This document shows, one piece after another, positions 40,415 through 53,800 of a stretch of DNA of 64,000 nt; positions within the stretch are counted from its first letter, which is position 1, and each line of letters opens with the position of its first letter. The notes beneath the pieces are model-generated. The model searched no databases and was not told where the DNA came from. It saw only the letters and a program-made list of their open reading frames with translations. The translations under genes were made by a program, and so were the position numbers. This stretch comes from Marisa cornuarietis (lineage: Eukaryota > Mollusca > Gastropoda > Architaenioglossa > Ampullariidae), in the NCBI GenBank assembly GCA_004794655.1, contig SMMW01000622.1, positions 1,736,001 through 1,800,000 on the forward strand, in the 5' to 3' direction.

Positions 40415-43400
40415 TACACCTGTAAACAGTCTTTATTTAATTCATAGCTAACATGTACATGGAGCCTTAAGCCGAAAAAGGGCCTCCCCAAACAACAAAA
40501 CAAGTTCCTATGGTTTACATACATCTCAAGCAGACCAGCAAACAAGTGGCCAAGACCTTCAGGCAGCAGTGATCACCAGATGCACACAAATTCCAACACT
40601 GCCCCCACACTGCTGTTTGAGGCTTTTTTTTTTTTTAAAAGAAGCCAGGGATGAAAAGCAGTCATTCCAGGAAGATGCTCAAAAATGCAATTTGTCTAAT
40701 CTTTTGAGTCAATGTAATGGGAATTCCCCCACCATTGTGTACACAGCACTTGACACAATAGGTTATCTGAAAGTCTCTGCATGTGCTTTTCTTTCCCCTT
40801 CAATTAAAAAAAAAAATTTGCTAAAAATCTGGTGGTTGTGTTTCACGCTGTGCCAGCAAGTAAGGCTATATTATGGCAAACTATTGTGGAAAAATGTTTT
40901 CTGCAGCTGTTTCCAAAAAAAAGAGACTGTCATGTAACTCATCTTGGGGACATTTTATTACTAAGTAGAAATGCAAAGTGCATAAAGTTGCTAACTACCC
41001 ATGTTTCTAATGCACCTTAATGAGGTTACAAAAACTGTTCTAGATTACTTGAAGCTATCAATAATGCTGACTAGCATGTTCTCTTACTAGCCCGGATGAC
41101 TGCAATGAATTTACTTTAAGTACTGCAATTTCCAGAACTATAGGATGGTGAAAGTAAAAGCTATAAGGCATAAGAATGGTGGTACACACGACTGCCACAT
41201 TTTTTGGTCACAAATATGGTCTAGAAGTGGTTGTGGGGGGGGGGGGAGAGAAGAGGAGAAATGTTATTCTGTTGATCCTACACATACACATCCTCCCAGT
41301 GAATTTCCCTGCAATACCAAAAGAATTCCTGAAATCTGACTAAAATAATCTAAGTGACCTGAGCATATAAGTGAAAATAAACATCAACCTGCAGACTGGG
41401 CTCACAAGCACACACACTTTTATCTGCAATCATAGGCAATAAGCCCTTATTTATGAGTTGCAGACAACTATCCAGAGACATTAAAACCTTCCCCAAATTT
41501 TTTATAAATATGTTAAGTGGAAACCCATCTATCTCAGCCAACATCTCTTATACAAATAGAACTGCAGCATGACCCTGTTAGTTTAAAATAAACAGAACAT
41601 TTGGAAGAGACCCAGAGAGGGAGAGCCATGACATCTGACATCAAAGTGAAGTCAAACGCTATTCTAACCTCCTGCCCCCACCCACCCAAAAAAAAGGCAA
41701 AAACATTGTGCTTAGAGTTTTAGAAGTGCAGCAAGGTGCAAGCAACTGCAAAATGTTGCACAAGTTTCAGCTACCCACTCCTCATACATAAGAAATATTT
41801 AAGCTCCAAGAAATTTATTCCTGCTTTTAAGGAAACTTCAAAAAATAAAAGAAATTAGCATGTGTAATGAAACCAGCTGGACAACAAGCACCTATAAGAA
41901 GCCACTGCAAGAGAACGACTAATATTAAGATTACCGTCACAAGTATTCCTTCCTGGATCTAACTATAAGTGTATCATTTGCATTATGTTTCATTACTTTT
42001 TTTTTCCACAAACAACTCTCTAGAGGAGAGACAATGACAGGTTTTTTTTATGGAACCCACTGGAACTCTTGTTCTGTATCACCATAGATCTAAGTCTGCC
42101 AAAAAGTGGACTACCACCATTCATTACCTGTCCATTTTCTTATTGCAGAATGGGTCCTTATTAAAGGATGGACAAAAGCTGATGGCTAACTGATTGATGA
42201 AGTGCACAAGGTTTAAAAACCACGACACATCACTTATCTCAAGCACATACCACCAGAAAAAGTAGTTGTGTAAATCTACATCTAATTCATAAACATTAAC
42301 ATCTGACCTCTGGCATACACTGATGCAAAATTATCTTTGTTTACTGTGTAAGACAGAAATATTTAACTCAAAAATGATATGACTGACCTCAAAACAATTT
42401 TAGCTAAAAAGAGAGTGGTATGAACTTGGTCTGGAATACCTTGTCATAACTGAAATAAAGCCTGAAACGTCAGCTGCAAAGGAACAGTAGAAATGAACTT
42501 AAGCATCTGGCGAGTGCTGCTATAAAACTATTGACCAAGAGAACAGAAAATGGGGTGTACACAAACTCCAAGGCAGATCCCAACTTTCAGAAGGAAGTCT
42601 ACTTTCCCCCTTTCAAATATGATAATTCAATGCTACATTTTTCTGACAAAGTTCAAAGGTAGAGAATGAGACCGAGAGGGAGTGAAAGCTCCAGTCTTAA
42701 ATGAGACAATATTCCATTGAGTCTGCTTCTGCCACATAAAAGATCTAATTATGCCATATAAATGTGAAAACAAAGGTTCTTAAGTATGACAGTGACATAA
42801 AATCCATAGAATGTACTGTTAACAATCCTAACTATACAGAATCTACACAGACAGCTAGGGGCAATGTTGACATCACACATGCAAACACCAAGGCCCTGGT
42901 TTTGCAAAAGGGCTTGTACATATATTTTTTTTTAAAAAAGCCTGTACAATCTCCTCAAAAGTTTCTGCCAAATGCACCATTTATTTGCTGCATTCCCATT
43001 CATGAAAGCAGGCTCTCCAACACTTAAATAGAAAAAAAAGCTCAACTGAGGCCATGCTACAGCCCCAAGACCTGACAAAACATTTTGTATAATCCACTGG
43101 AGGTAGCAGGCCCTTTGCCTGTTAGAAGTTTGTGCCCATCCTCACTGACCCTCCTCTCCTTTGGAGAGAAAATGAAGCAAGCTTGTTTACTAGTCACTTG
43201 ACACTCTCTCAAACCTTACAATGCCACTAGGAACGTCTCCCAGCCAGTGATTGCTCACAGTTCTACAGAGATACCTAGCATGTCTTGTTAATCTTGCACA
43301 CAGTATGAAGGAATGGCATCAACTGTGAAGACCAAATCTGGTCAACATTACTGAAATTTTAAATAATTGTGGTCTCCATTACAAGCACACTTAATGCAAA

Positions 43401-44799
43401 CTTAAAGCCACAAAGAGTCCCTTCCAACTGCCTCAACAACTTAATACATAGCATAATATATAATTTTTTCTTCTTCAATGTGATCTATAGTGTTTTTCAA
43501 AATTTCGTGTGGCGGATGGCATTCGTTTCCATTTCAAAAAAGATAAATTTAGAGAATTAGGAAAAACCAGAATGTGGCTCTGACACAGCACATGGTGATA
43601 CCATCATAATGACCAATTCCTCTATACAGCAACATGTAGGTGTGTTTCTGCTTTATGAGAAACTGTGCTCATCAGACAACATTAACTTCACAGGAGTGCA
43701 GCACTGCCATGACACCAGCATACTCTAGTAAGCCACTATAAGCATCTTGTGGTGGTGACAAGTAGGGGCCAAAATGTCACCCAGTTCCTCCTCTGTAAGA
43801 CATATGCCACAAGAATAAAAGTGTGTGTATTTTTTTTCTTATTTTCACGTCCCAAGAGATTATTTTCCACTGTTTACATCTCCATCCAAGATTCTGTGAA
43901 ATACTCCTAAATTCTGCAACTTCTGCACAATAAGGGTTTAGGAGGAATTATACTCTTTAACACCTTAGCATATTTTTCTCGAAATTGTGAATAAGGAGCA
44001 ACACAGGCTGAATACTGGATAAATCATTTAACTTGTTCATATTATTAAAAATAGGATTATCTTTTCTTTTTTTTTTTTGCACAAGTATGGTATACCACAA
44101 TCACTTGAAGAGTGTCTGGCAGTAAAATTAATAAATAAAAATTCAATCGATGTACAATCATGATGGCAGTTAAAACAGTCAACATACAGTAGAAGGTTGT
44201 ACTGTTCAGAAAGACTCAAATGGTGTCAGTGAAATAGGTGGAAATCTATTTTATTATGGTAAGAAGGGAGTGAATATGGAACAGAAAGGCATTTGCGGAG
44301 TGGAACCATCGACTGGAAAACCAACTACCACAAAAACGTATCTGCCCAGGGCCATTGCTTGCATGTGACAAGGCTTCAACATTCAAGAGAAAACCGCTAC
44401 AGCTGACAAACTTTTGGGGAGGGATTTTTTTTTTTTTTGGCAGCTGAGAACGGAAAGTGATTTATCCAGACTTGTATGCTGAGCATATCACACAGTCCTT
44501 CAGAGGTCTCCTCTCTAGGGTTTAAGGACTGCAGACATATCTAGCATGAGTTAAGTGCATGGTGCCCAACACACTAACATAAGCGCTTGTTTGGGCTTTG
44601 GTCGGGTACTGATCGCTGGTCCGGTCCTGCTGTTCCTGCGGCTCTCCCAGATGAAGCCATGCAGTGCTTTGGTCAATACCCTGGCTGCTGACTGGCAAAG
44701 GCATCCTGGGCAGTTCATCACCATGGAAGATTCAGGCAGCCCAAGTGAAGTATGTCTGGGGAACATTTGGCATCCATCAATGGAGGGCAGTCACAGCTG
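40415..44799 (-). other. WAC: WAC 3' UTR, about 4.4 kb
   Basis: No exon-like structure on the minus strand. Plus-strand ORFs such as 44555-44947 are shadows. Poly-G/C (41232) and A/T runs occur. The extent assumes use of the distal poly(A) signal. Confidence 0.55.
40432..40437 (-). terminator. WAC: WAC poly(A) signal
   Basis: Minus-strand AATAAAG followed by GT-rich GGTGTAAGTCATTTGTGG. The most distal candidate of the WAC 3' UTR; other AATAAA copies lie near 41814, 42979 and 44250. Confidence 0.6.
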
Positions 44800-44872
44800 T
44801 CAGGATGGCAGTAACGAAGTATGTGGCTTCAGATTTTCAATCTCAGCCCTTTGTTGTTGCAACACCATGATT
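44800..44872 (-). CDS. WAC: WAC exon 12: end of coiled coil and stop
   Basis: [15 protein letters not shown], then a short tail and TGA at 44802-44800. Human: RILFLRQQIKELEKLK. Phase 2 in; acceptor TTGTGCAG. Confidence 0.97.
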
Positions 44873-47800
44873 CTGCACAAGAAACATATCAACCAAATGT
44901 TACTACCAAACCTGTCCATTCACAGCACAGAGGTCAATGTCAAATAGTTAAGCTTACAACAATTTTTCACTTAATGCTCCAGAAAGAGGACAGAAATGGC
45001 TAAGAGAATTTTATAAGGATGTTAAACTCTGTCCAATGGCTACCATTTTCAATCAAAATGTTTTATTCAAACACAAGATTAATGTTCTAAAAAGAATAAA
45101 GAAAAAAAGCAATACTCATTACCAATGACTTTGCTGATCTAACTTGGAGATATTTATATCTGACACATGCTTATTTATTATCTAGCTTGAATATCTCAAT
45201 AATGTCATTACTGTCATACCTTTGTTCATATATAGTTGACTGTATCTCTGCAATGCGCACAAGGGATCGAGCTCGTTTCAACTCCACAGACACACGGCTA
45301 CAATGCAGACTGCCTAATGCCAATGCCTCTTGCCGAAGACGTTCAGCCTGTCATACATGACACCACTTTTATGACAAACCACCTGACTCCACATTTTGTT
45401 TCACACACATGGTGGGGTGCAGTTATTTAACATTAATCCCATGCAAAATATCAGAAAAAGTAATCTAATCTTGCGAACATTATGGGTTTTATGAAGAAAG
45501 CTTTAGGCATCTTTTATTAATGGAAAAATATATGCAGGCTTAAGAAAAATTCATGGGTTATTCACTTGTTCATGAAACTTTATGGACTTCTTCTAAAAAA
45601 AAGAACGACTAAGAGCAAATGTACTACCTGTCTCTCAAGCTGATCTGCCTGCCACCCCAGCACATGTCCAATAAGCTTCTCATTATAGTAGTTGCTAAGG
45701 GAAGGCGTGAGATTGACTGACTGCTGTGATTTGAGAGCAGCTGCTGACAAAGCACTTGTACCAAGAGTTGGTGCACTTTGTGAGCTCCCTGTGCTAGGTG
45801 TTGGACTGCGGCTGAAATTTGACAAATATGTTGAAGCACAAGTTTAGTCGCCAAAAATATTTCAGGGCAATCTCTCATTAGAAGAATCAAAAACTCATCT
45901 ATTAGTAACAGAACAAAGTCGTGTGTGTGTTTCACAAAAGCGGAAGTGCAGGAAATGAAAGGTCTACGTTCTCACACTTCAGTCAGCAAGATTGAAATGA
46001 CCCTTAGGAAAATTTTGTTGGCAGTCTTGTTTGGTGGATGATGGTCATTCTTAGATTAATTTTAATGAAAAAAGTTACTTTGTAAACTAGCAAATTCTGA
46101 ACTAGGCAGGACTTCCTTACACAAAGAATATTAATAGTGTATTAACACGTATGTACACAAGTATGTTAAGCATGAAGACTCACCATGATGATCTTGGACT
46201 CATGTCGGACAATGGACTCTCATTGCCATCTCTTTCCCTTTCATGTCCCAATCCAACATCAGGCAAGTGAGACAGTGCAGCCACAGCTGTGTGTGAAGAA
46301 TGATGAGGGGGTGTTTGTTGTTGGGGAGGCCCATGGTGCTGCAAATGTTGATGCTGTTGTTGCTGCAGCTGTGAGGTGAGGTTGTGCTGAAGATGAGTAA
46401 GCTGGGACTGCAGCTGAGCTGATGTTGTGCCAGTACTTGTTGCAGATGACTGTGCATTACCTGGAACAACTAATGCTGTCAAACTCAAGGTAGACATCAT
46501 GCAACTCAAATGACTAAGATCTCAGATTAAAAGGCCAACATAAGTTAAACATGAAATTAAGCTGGCACACCATACAACTGTCATTAATTTATTACCAAAA
46601 TGAACAGTGAACCTTTTCATGAAAAAGCACAGATTGAGTCATACTGAAATCACTGAAGGCAGCAGCTTATGTGACAGCTTCAAGTATATGTTAATGAGAT
46701 GTTTTCCAATCAGTCAGGTGTGTTATTTGTGATTTTGCAGGAAATGAGATCTTGGTCTCTTTCCAAATCCTGGGTGAGAACTACAATGTTCAAAAAGGAA
46801 TCTCTTATGAATGGAACCATGAACTTGTATTACTGGATGATTTTTTCCAGCGAAGTCATAGAACGAGGCTTTGGACAAGGCTTCCGGTTTAGTCACATTT
46901 CAGTTTAACTACTAGAACAAGGCTTTGGATGACAAAGCTACCGGTTTATTCACATTCATTGTTTAAGCTCGCCGAGACTAACAGCGAAGAATTTCGCAAA
47001 AGGCTCAGCGTTGGTCTCGGCAGACAGACAGCAGTCCACCTATACACGTCAGTGATGGAACTGAAATTCATATGGAAGGGAACTTTTTTTTTCATTGGGT
47101 TTTGATGTTTGAACTTGATCATTTGACCTGCAGTATGGTGGCTGTTGGGATCACTGCGCATTGAGTGTATCTCTGCGATCTGGAAACTGGCGCATTATAA
47201 AACGACATCATCATCAACTACTGCATTCAAAAGCTTAACCATTTCTTTACAAATTTCTTCCCTTCACGTCTGCAAGAAGCACCCTCTCTATGTTAACCAT
47301 AATTCCATGCAGGGTAAAAATGGTGAGCAGACATCACCACACCCACACATATTTAAGGGGTTAAAAGCCATGGCAAGTTACTGATGAAAAAAGGATCATG
47401 ACTTTCAGATGACTCTGATCACTGATATTGAAAATTCCGTTCCTAAAGCAAAAGGAGGTAATTCTAGAATTTCAAAAAGAGGGCCCCGGGGCCATCTCAA
47501 TAGAAAAAAAGGGGCCCTTCAAATGAAACAAGGGGCCCCTCGAAACAAACACATTTTCACCTCTTTTTCTGATAAATGTTTGGTATACAACAGAATACAA
47601 CAAAATACTTTATTTATCACAAGAAACTGAAGATTAATCACATAGATATCTTTTTCTTTTATATCGATAAATCATCTTTCATAATCATTAGTGTGATCAG
47701 AGCATCCTAAATTTCCAAACCAATTAGTCTTTGTATCCATCTCATTGGGCAATAAGCTAATGTTTAGACACTTTTCATATGTCTCATCAATGCAGTGGCT

Positions 47801-50800
47801 GCATCTTGTCACTTGAAATGTTTTTCACTATCCTAGTTGTGTCGGTTACAGTCTTCTGGGTTTTTTCCCACAACATCATAGCATCACTGAAGTTATGGTC
47901 AGCAAGTGATCCACTTTCACGTTATTCTCATGAGAAAATTTAAATACTTCTCCTTGAGGCAACTTCTATAAGAAGACTTTATTAGGTTTTGATGGCTGAA
48001 ACCCACTCTCATAGTCTGCACTGTGGTATAGCATAAGGAGGGACAGCTTTCCAAGAACCAGCAAACTGGGAAATGAATCCCTGTTAAAGTCAAATAACAG
48101 TTTTAACAGCTTGTAGAATCTCTCCGATATGCATTCTGCATTGCAGTTTCTTTGGCCACAATCCATTCCTCTAAACATGCTGCTTTATCAAGCAAGATTT
48201 GACTGAATTTGCTGCCCACTTGTGCTGGCTTTTCAAAGAAATCTGTCAAGACATTTAATTCTTTGTCTCCATAGGTTGTTCTGTCTTCTGCAGACAAGAA
48301 AGAGATGGAGCACATGAAATGTACTGAAAATGCAGAGGCATCATCTGCATCTTTTGGGAACCTGTCGTTAATGTTCTTGCACATTGTCACAAAAGCAACC
48401 CTGACAGCTTCGATGTCCGGTGATGTTGCCCTTAAATTAGGGCCATATTCCTGTTAAATATCTCTAAATCTGATCTTCGCTGTGTCCCCAACACCATTCT
48501 TTTTCTTTACCAGTTTCTTCTTCAGTTTATGCTGATGAAATGTTTTCACATCCAAGTTTCTGAAATTCAATTAAACTTGAATATTTTGAGATTAGGAGGT
48601 CTTCCTTTGCCATCCAATAGACAGTATGTATGACAGCAAGAATACTGGCATCTGTATTTGTCAGATCCCCGTTTATAGCAGTTGATGCAGCCTGGAATAA
48701 TTAGAAAATAAAAAACATGAAGGTACACTTTACTAATACCACAATTCTACACTTTTTTATGCATGAATGACATTCCTTTTAACTTTATAAAAGTAGAATT
48801 TGGCCTATAAAGTTTTTTACAGTTTACACGCTTGTGTGGAAAACTTGAAGCAAGCAATGTAAAGTATAAACATTTTGAACACATGGGATTAATTGAAAAC
48901 TGACTTGCATGGAAAATGATCGCCTATCGCACACGCAGTCTTGCTGTTTTTTTTAATATCTTAGTTTTACATCGTAATCACATGAAATCACCTCACAAGT
49001 GAAGCTAGCAAAAAGCCAACAAAAAAAAATCTTATGATTAATGTTTTTCTAATAATTACAATATACTTAGTTAGAGAAGAAATTACTTTTAAAATATCAA
49101 ACAACTTTACTCAACAAGGTTTATGCCTTATTAATACTAGGAAGAAATCATCCACAAACTGTTGAAATAATAAAATATTTGCTATGCACAGCTATGAGTA
49201 AAGTTCGCAACACGATATTTTTAAGTGTTATAAATACCGCAGGTGTAAGTTCTGAAAAGGCCACGAGGACAGTACTAAATTAGAATTGAAAAACAGTTTA
49301 CCTGGCTGAAATCTTTCTGAAGAATTTCCGCTTCCAAAGAGTGCCTGTGGTCGAAGTCTGAATGTCTCTGCAGTATGTGTTCGTTCGAAAAAAAACACAC
49401 CCGGGGCCTTGTAAACGCATTATTCTTATTGTTTTAGGCACACTTTACATCTATGCTGTCGTCCTCGTTCATTAGCCAAGGGCATTTCTTCAGCCATTCA
49501 CACTGACAGGTTCTCTAGATGCGTGGTTTTTTACTTGCAGTCTCGGTCTCAATTTTTTTATTTCGCCATCTTTTGATTCGTTGTCTACATTTTCAGTTCC
49601 AACAGTTTGTGGGGCACACTATGACCGAGGATTTTTTTTTTTTTTCATGTCCTCGTCGATTTCTGCTTTTCTGGTCATGAACGCAAATTCAAACAGAGTT
49701 GACAGTCGAGTTCACTTCATTTTCGACACGCTTTCTTCCGATACCCTGGGATCAATCCCCTTCAAAATGTTTTGGTTGTGGGCGCAAAATTTGGAGCAGG
49801 TTACATCAGATGAATAACAACTGGTCAGTTTGAAAACTATCCAACCATTAGCATCGGTTCCAGTGCGTCGGTTTCAAACCAGCGCGAAGAATGACAACAA
49901 TAATTTTTGAAGTGCCGCAACGCGTTCAAATGTGCACCAGCTAAGGTATTTTTTGCGGGCACCTGGTCGCGCTGACTTTCAGACTATGCAACCCTCAACG
50001 AAATTTTGCAGGAATCCTGCAAGGCTGCAGCCTAGAATTACCTCTGCCACATGCTTCATAGCACCAAAGCAAATCTGATAATCAGGTAGTTCTTCAAATG
50101 AATGAGAATGACAGTGACACTGAAGCAAAATGTACCCACCCTGAAACGAAGTACACACCCTTGAGTTCTTCTTGATTGTTATTGATAAGGATGTGCTGAG
50201 GCACAAATGGAAACAAACAGCTATGCCAGGCAGTAACTGACAAACACTGCCATGGAAACTAAGTATTATCTGTCACTTAGCTTCAAAAAACTTTTTTTGT
50301 GAAAATCAGTTTCAGTGTTTACAGTGTTGATTTTCTGAACGAGTTTCAAATTCAAGAGAATAAAAGTAAAAAAAAAAGTTACTCTTAAGTCAAATTCTAA
50401 AATTTAAGATTTATTAAGAACTCACAACAATCATTCTGTTTTGATCTCTGCCTAGTCGCCATAGAGTTCCAAGAAATCAAACTATCAAAATCAATTTAAA
50501 TTAACATCTAACCCAAATCTTTATTCCTACTAATGAACACTGTGTTTTCTTTATGATACAAACACTAATGATTTACACAAAACTGACAAAATGATTGTAA
50601 TGTCTTTATGGAGCTGAATGTTTTAAATTGTAAGCTCACACGTAAGTCATTTCAAGGATTTTTAATTACCCCTGCTCTGCTGTGCTTTGATGTGTAAGGT
50701 GAGTGCCTTTTGGAGTTCTTGTAGAGTCTGAATTGCTGAAAGGAAAAGAAGGAAAAGCCACATTTATCCTGTGAATACTGTTTTAATCATGACTGCACAA

Positions 50801-53800
50801 AAATATTCAATTCTAATGACACAGGTTATAGACAACAAGCTCCTTTAATCACATATGCTTTCAATATAAGGTGCATTGTTACTTGCTCAGTCACTTCCTC
50901 TACATGCCTGTGCTCAGCTTCCAAATAAGGTGCACGTAGACCTAACACCATGTGCCTGCAAATAACTAATCAGATCCTTAGATTAGAATTAAACTCAACT
51001 AACCTCTGCGATTGAGGTCCAAATCAGAGGTATGCTGTGTGTTACTGATGTTGGATATTACTGAGGCTCCTGTGTTAGGCAAGTTCTGAGCTGTATGGAT
51101 TGCCGATGATGGAGAAGTGTGAGGATAGGAGTTGCCACCAGTAGTGGTGGCACCACTTAAAGTGGCAATAGCAGCAGCCTGAGGAGTTCCTGCACAAGAG
51201 GAGAGGCGGGAGCTTGTGGGAGTACTACCTGGTGAGATTTCCATGTCATCTGGATGACCTTCTGCACACCAATAAATATTGACAAAATAAGATGCACACC
51301 AATACCTGCACAACATCCAACAGTACTGGGCTGGTGCCATTAACTGCATCCTGGTTTATCACAGCATTACGGCTCTTTACACACAAATCACCATTAAACA
51401 GAGTCCCCATACACCACCATTAGCATTAAAGGACAAACCGAGCTGAACATTATTTCTTTATAATCGGGTTAAGTTTGTTTTAAAATAATCATTTCCAAAA
51501 TATGAGTAGATAATTCTGCTTAATTTTTTAAAGATATAAGCCTTCAAACATCGGCATTCTCACCTGCAACTAGGAAGGCGGGGAAAATTACTCTCCTGCA
51601 CTGGAGGTTCTCCTACGCGATCGAAGTATTTGTAACAGCGAGTGTGTCTTCAAGTCAAATGAAGAGACATCACTCAGGTTGTCATGTTCAAGATACGATT
51701 TTTTGCCAAAAAATGAAACAGCTGAATTTGGAATACAGCCCTACAGATTGGAACTTTATTTAGAAGCTTCGAATGAAGTTAAAAAAATAATTAAATGGTC
51801 CAAACTGAATTCATTCAACAGACTGGTAAGTCAATCAGATCAAAATTTAATGGGCAATAATAGTTACAACTGACTGCTGATAAGGATTTTTTTACAATTA
51901 AAAATATAATGATAGTTTGAAACATGTTTATTGATGTCAAAACTTATTTCTTCCTCATTTAGCTGCATGCAAAATTTTCTATTTACTTACTGATGCTCGA
52001 TCGCACATGTTCCCGTTTAAGCTCCTTATAATATATTTATCACCCTCAATTCTTCCCCCCCCCTTTTTTTAGCTGTTTAGATCATGCACATCAATAGTGC
52101 CCTCACACTGTCAGTTGTTTTTAGCATTATGTTGGATAAAGATACGACTGATGATGATGTTTTTGTGACTGTCACACGATGTTACTTGTAGACCAGACAG
52201 TGTAGAAACTGTCGATGTTGCATATCTGGTGCTTGATCTACCAGCAGTCGTAGTTCGTTTTAACATCTCGTGCCTTTGTATAGTAAGCACTATTGTAGGA
52301 ATAACATTTCTTCGGTTTACTGAAAGTCCAAGACTTGCTTGTAACTTGTAACTTGTACTGTATAAGTGACTAGATAACAATCAATTTTGAAATGTTTTGA
52401 GCAAATTCTTGAGTACGGTGTGGGGGACGAAGTTTGCACGGCACGTTTTAAGAAAGCAGAGATCTGTATATACACATCTTTGAACAAAGTTAATCCACTG
52501 GCGTTTGCTGCCATTATCTTTAGGATTTCCTTCATGAGTACAAACTCCATCTGAGTGTCGAGGAGAACATTCAGCAATAGCACGTGTCCTGCTCAGTTTT
52601 TTCTTTTTTAAAACACAGGATTGCATCTTTTCTCCTCGACTTCAGCTAGTGGAGAAGGAGCTATTTTTAGAAATAACTTCCTTTTCGTCACTTCCTGTTT
52701 TCTCGACAAATCCAGGTGTGCTTAAGAGAAAAATATTAATTTTTAATCTTTCATGCCTCTTTGTCATAAATACCATGTTTTTGTGATACTTTGTGCTTTA
52801 TTTCCAGCGATTTTCGCTGAGCGGTCGTGTTGTCCTTTAACATGAGCTAGTGCCATTGGTTAAGATCTTGCTTAAAAATTTACAATGTGTTTTTCACATG
52901 TACATGCATCTTCTTCAACTGTATGCAACACCTCATTAAATTTAAATGATGCACCCATCTCCAAAAACCTAGCAGAATCAGAGGATCAAAATGACAAGTT
53001 CTGTGTTGGCTGTGCTAGGATATTGGAATTTGATATTAACTGATGGAAATTAAAGTGGATGTACTTTAGAACAAAAAAAAAAGAACAACCATCAACTTAA
53101 TAAAGATGCTAGAGATCATGTAATCACTGTGTGTTCCCGACATCAGCTTCATTATTGCATATACTGGTGTCAAGCCTTTCAGGTGAATGCCTCCCTTTTC
53201 TGACAGTGGAAATTAAGACTTACGGAAGCCACCCTAATGTCATGTTTTCCATTTTGTGTAGTCGCTATTTCTTCTAAAAGTTGAAGTACTTTCAGTTTTC
53301 AAAATGCACTGCAGTGCTTTATCTATATTTTTATGTGCATACATAGCAGATTCATAATCATGTTTGGGTGTTGGAGGAGGGTAAGTTATACACTTACTGT
53401 CCAAAAGAATAAAATATTAAATGCAGGAAATATTTTAAACTCATGCAGAAACACCGAAGAGTATTTAAAAAAATTATACTGCACAAGTGTTTTGATGCTG
53501 ATGATGGATGGGGCAATACATATAATAAAATACACTGGATGTTGTGCTGATGAGTTTGAAGTGAAAAGGCATGTAAGCAGTATCCAGATCAGTCATTAAT
53601 AATGGGTACAAAACTTTAAAACTTGTTAAGCTTTTCTACTGTTATCCTATTTGTTAAGTACCACTACAATAACTGCTCATATCATGGGCATTTTATGTTG
53701 TTGTCATATTTACACTACACAAAGCTAAAGGTTAGTAAAAAAAAATAGACTGAGTGGTATGTCTCATAATTTATCTACACATCAGACTAAAAAGTAGTGA

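Noticed and set aside
44555..44947. 130-codon plus-strand ORF
   Set aside because: It runs antisense across the last WAC exon and 3' UTR; a shadow.
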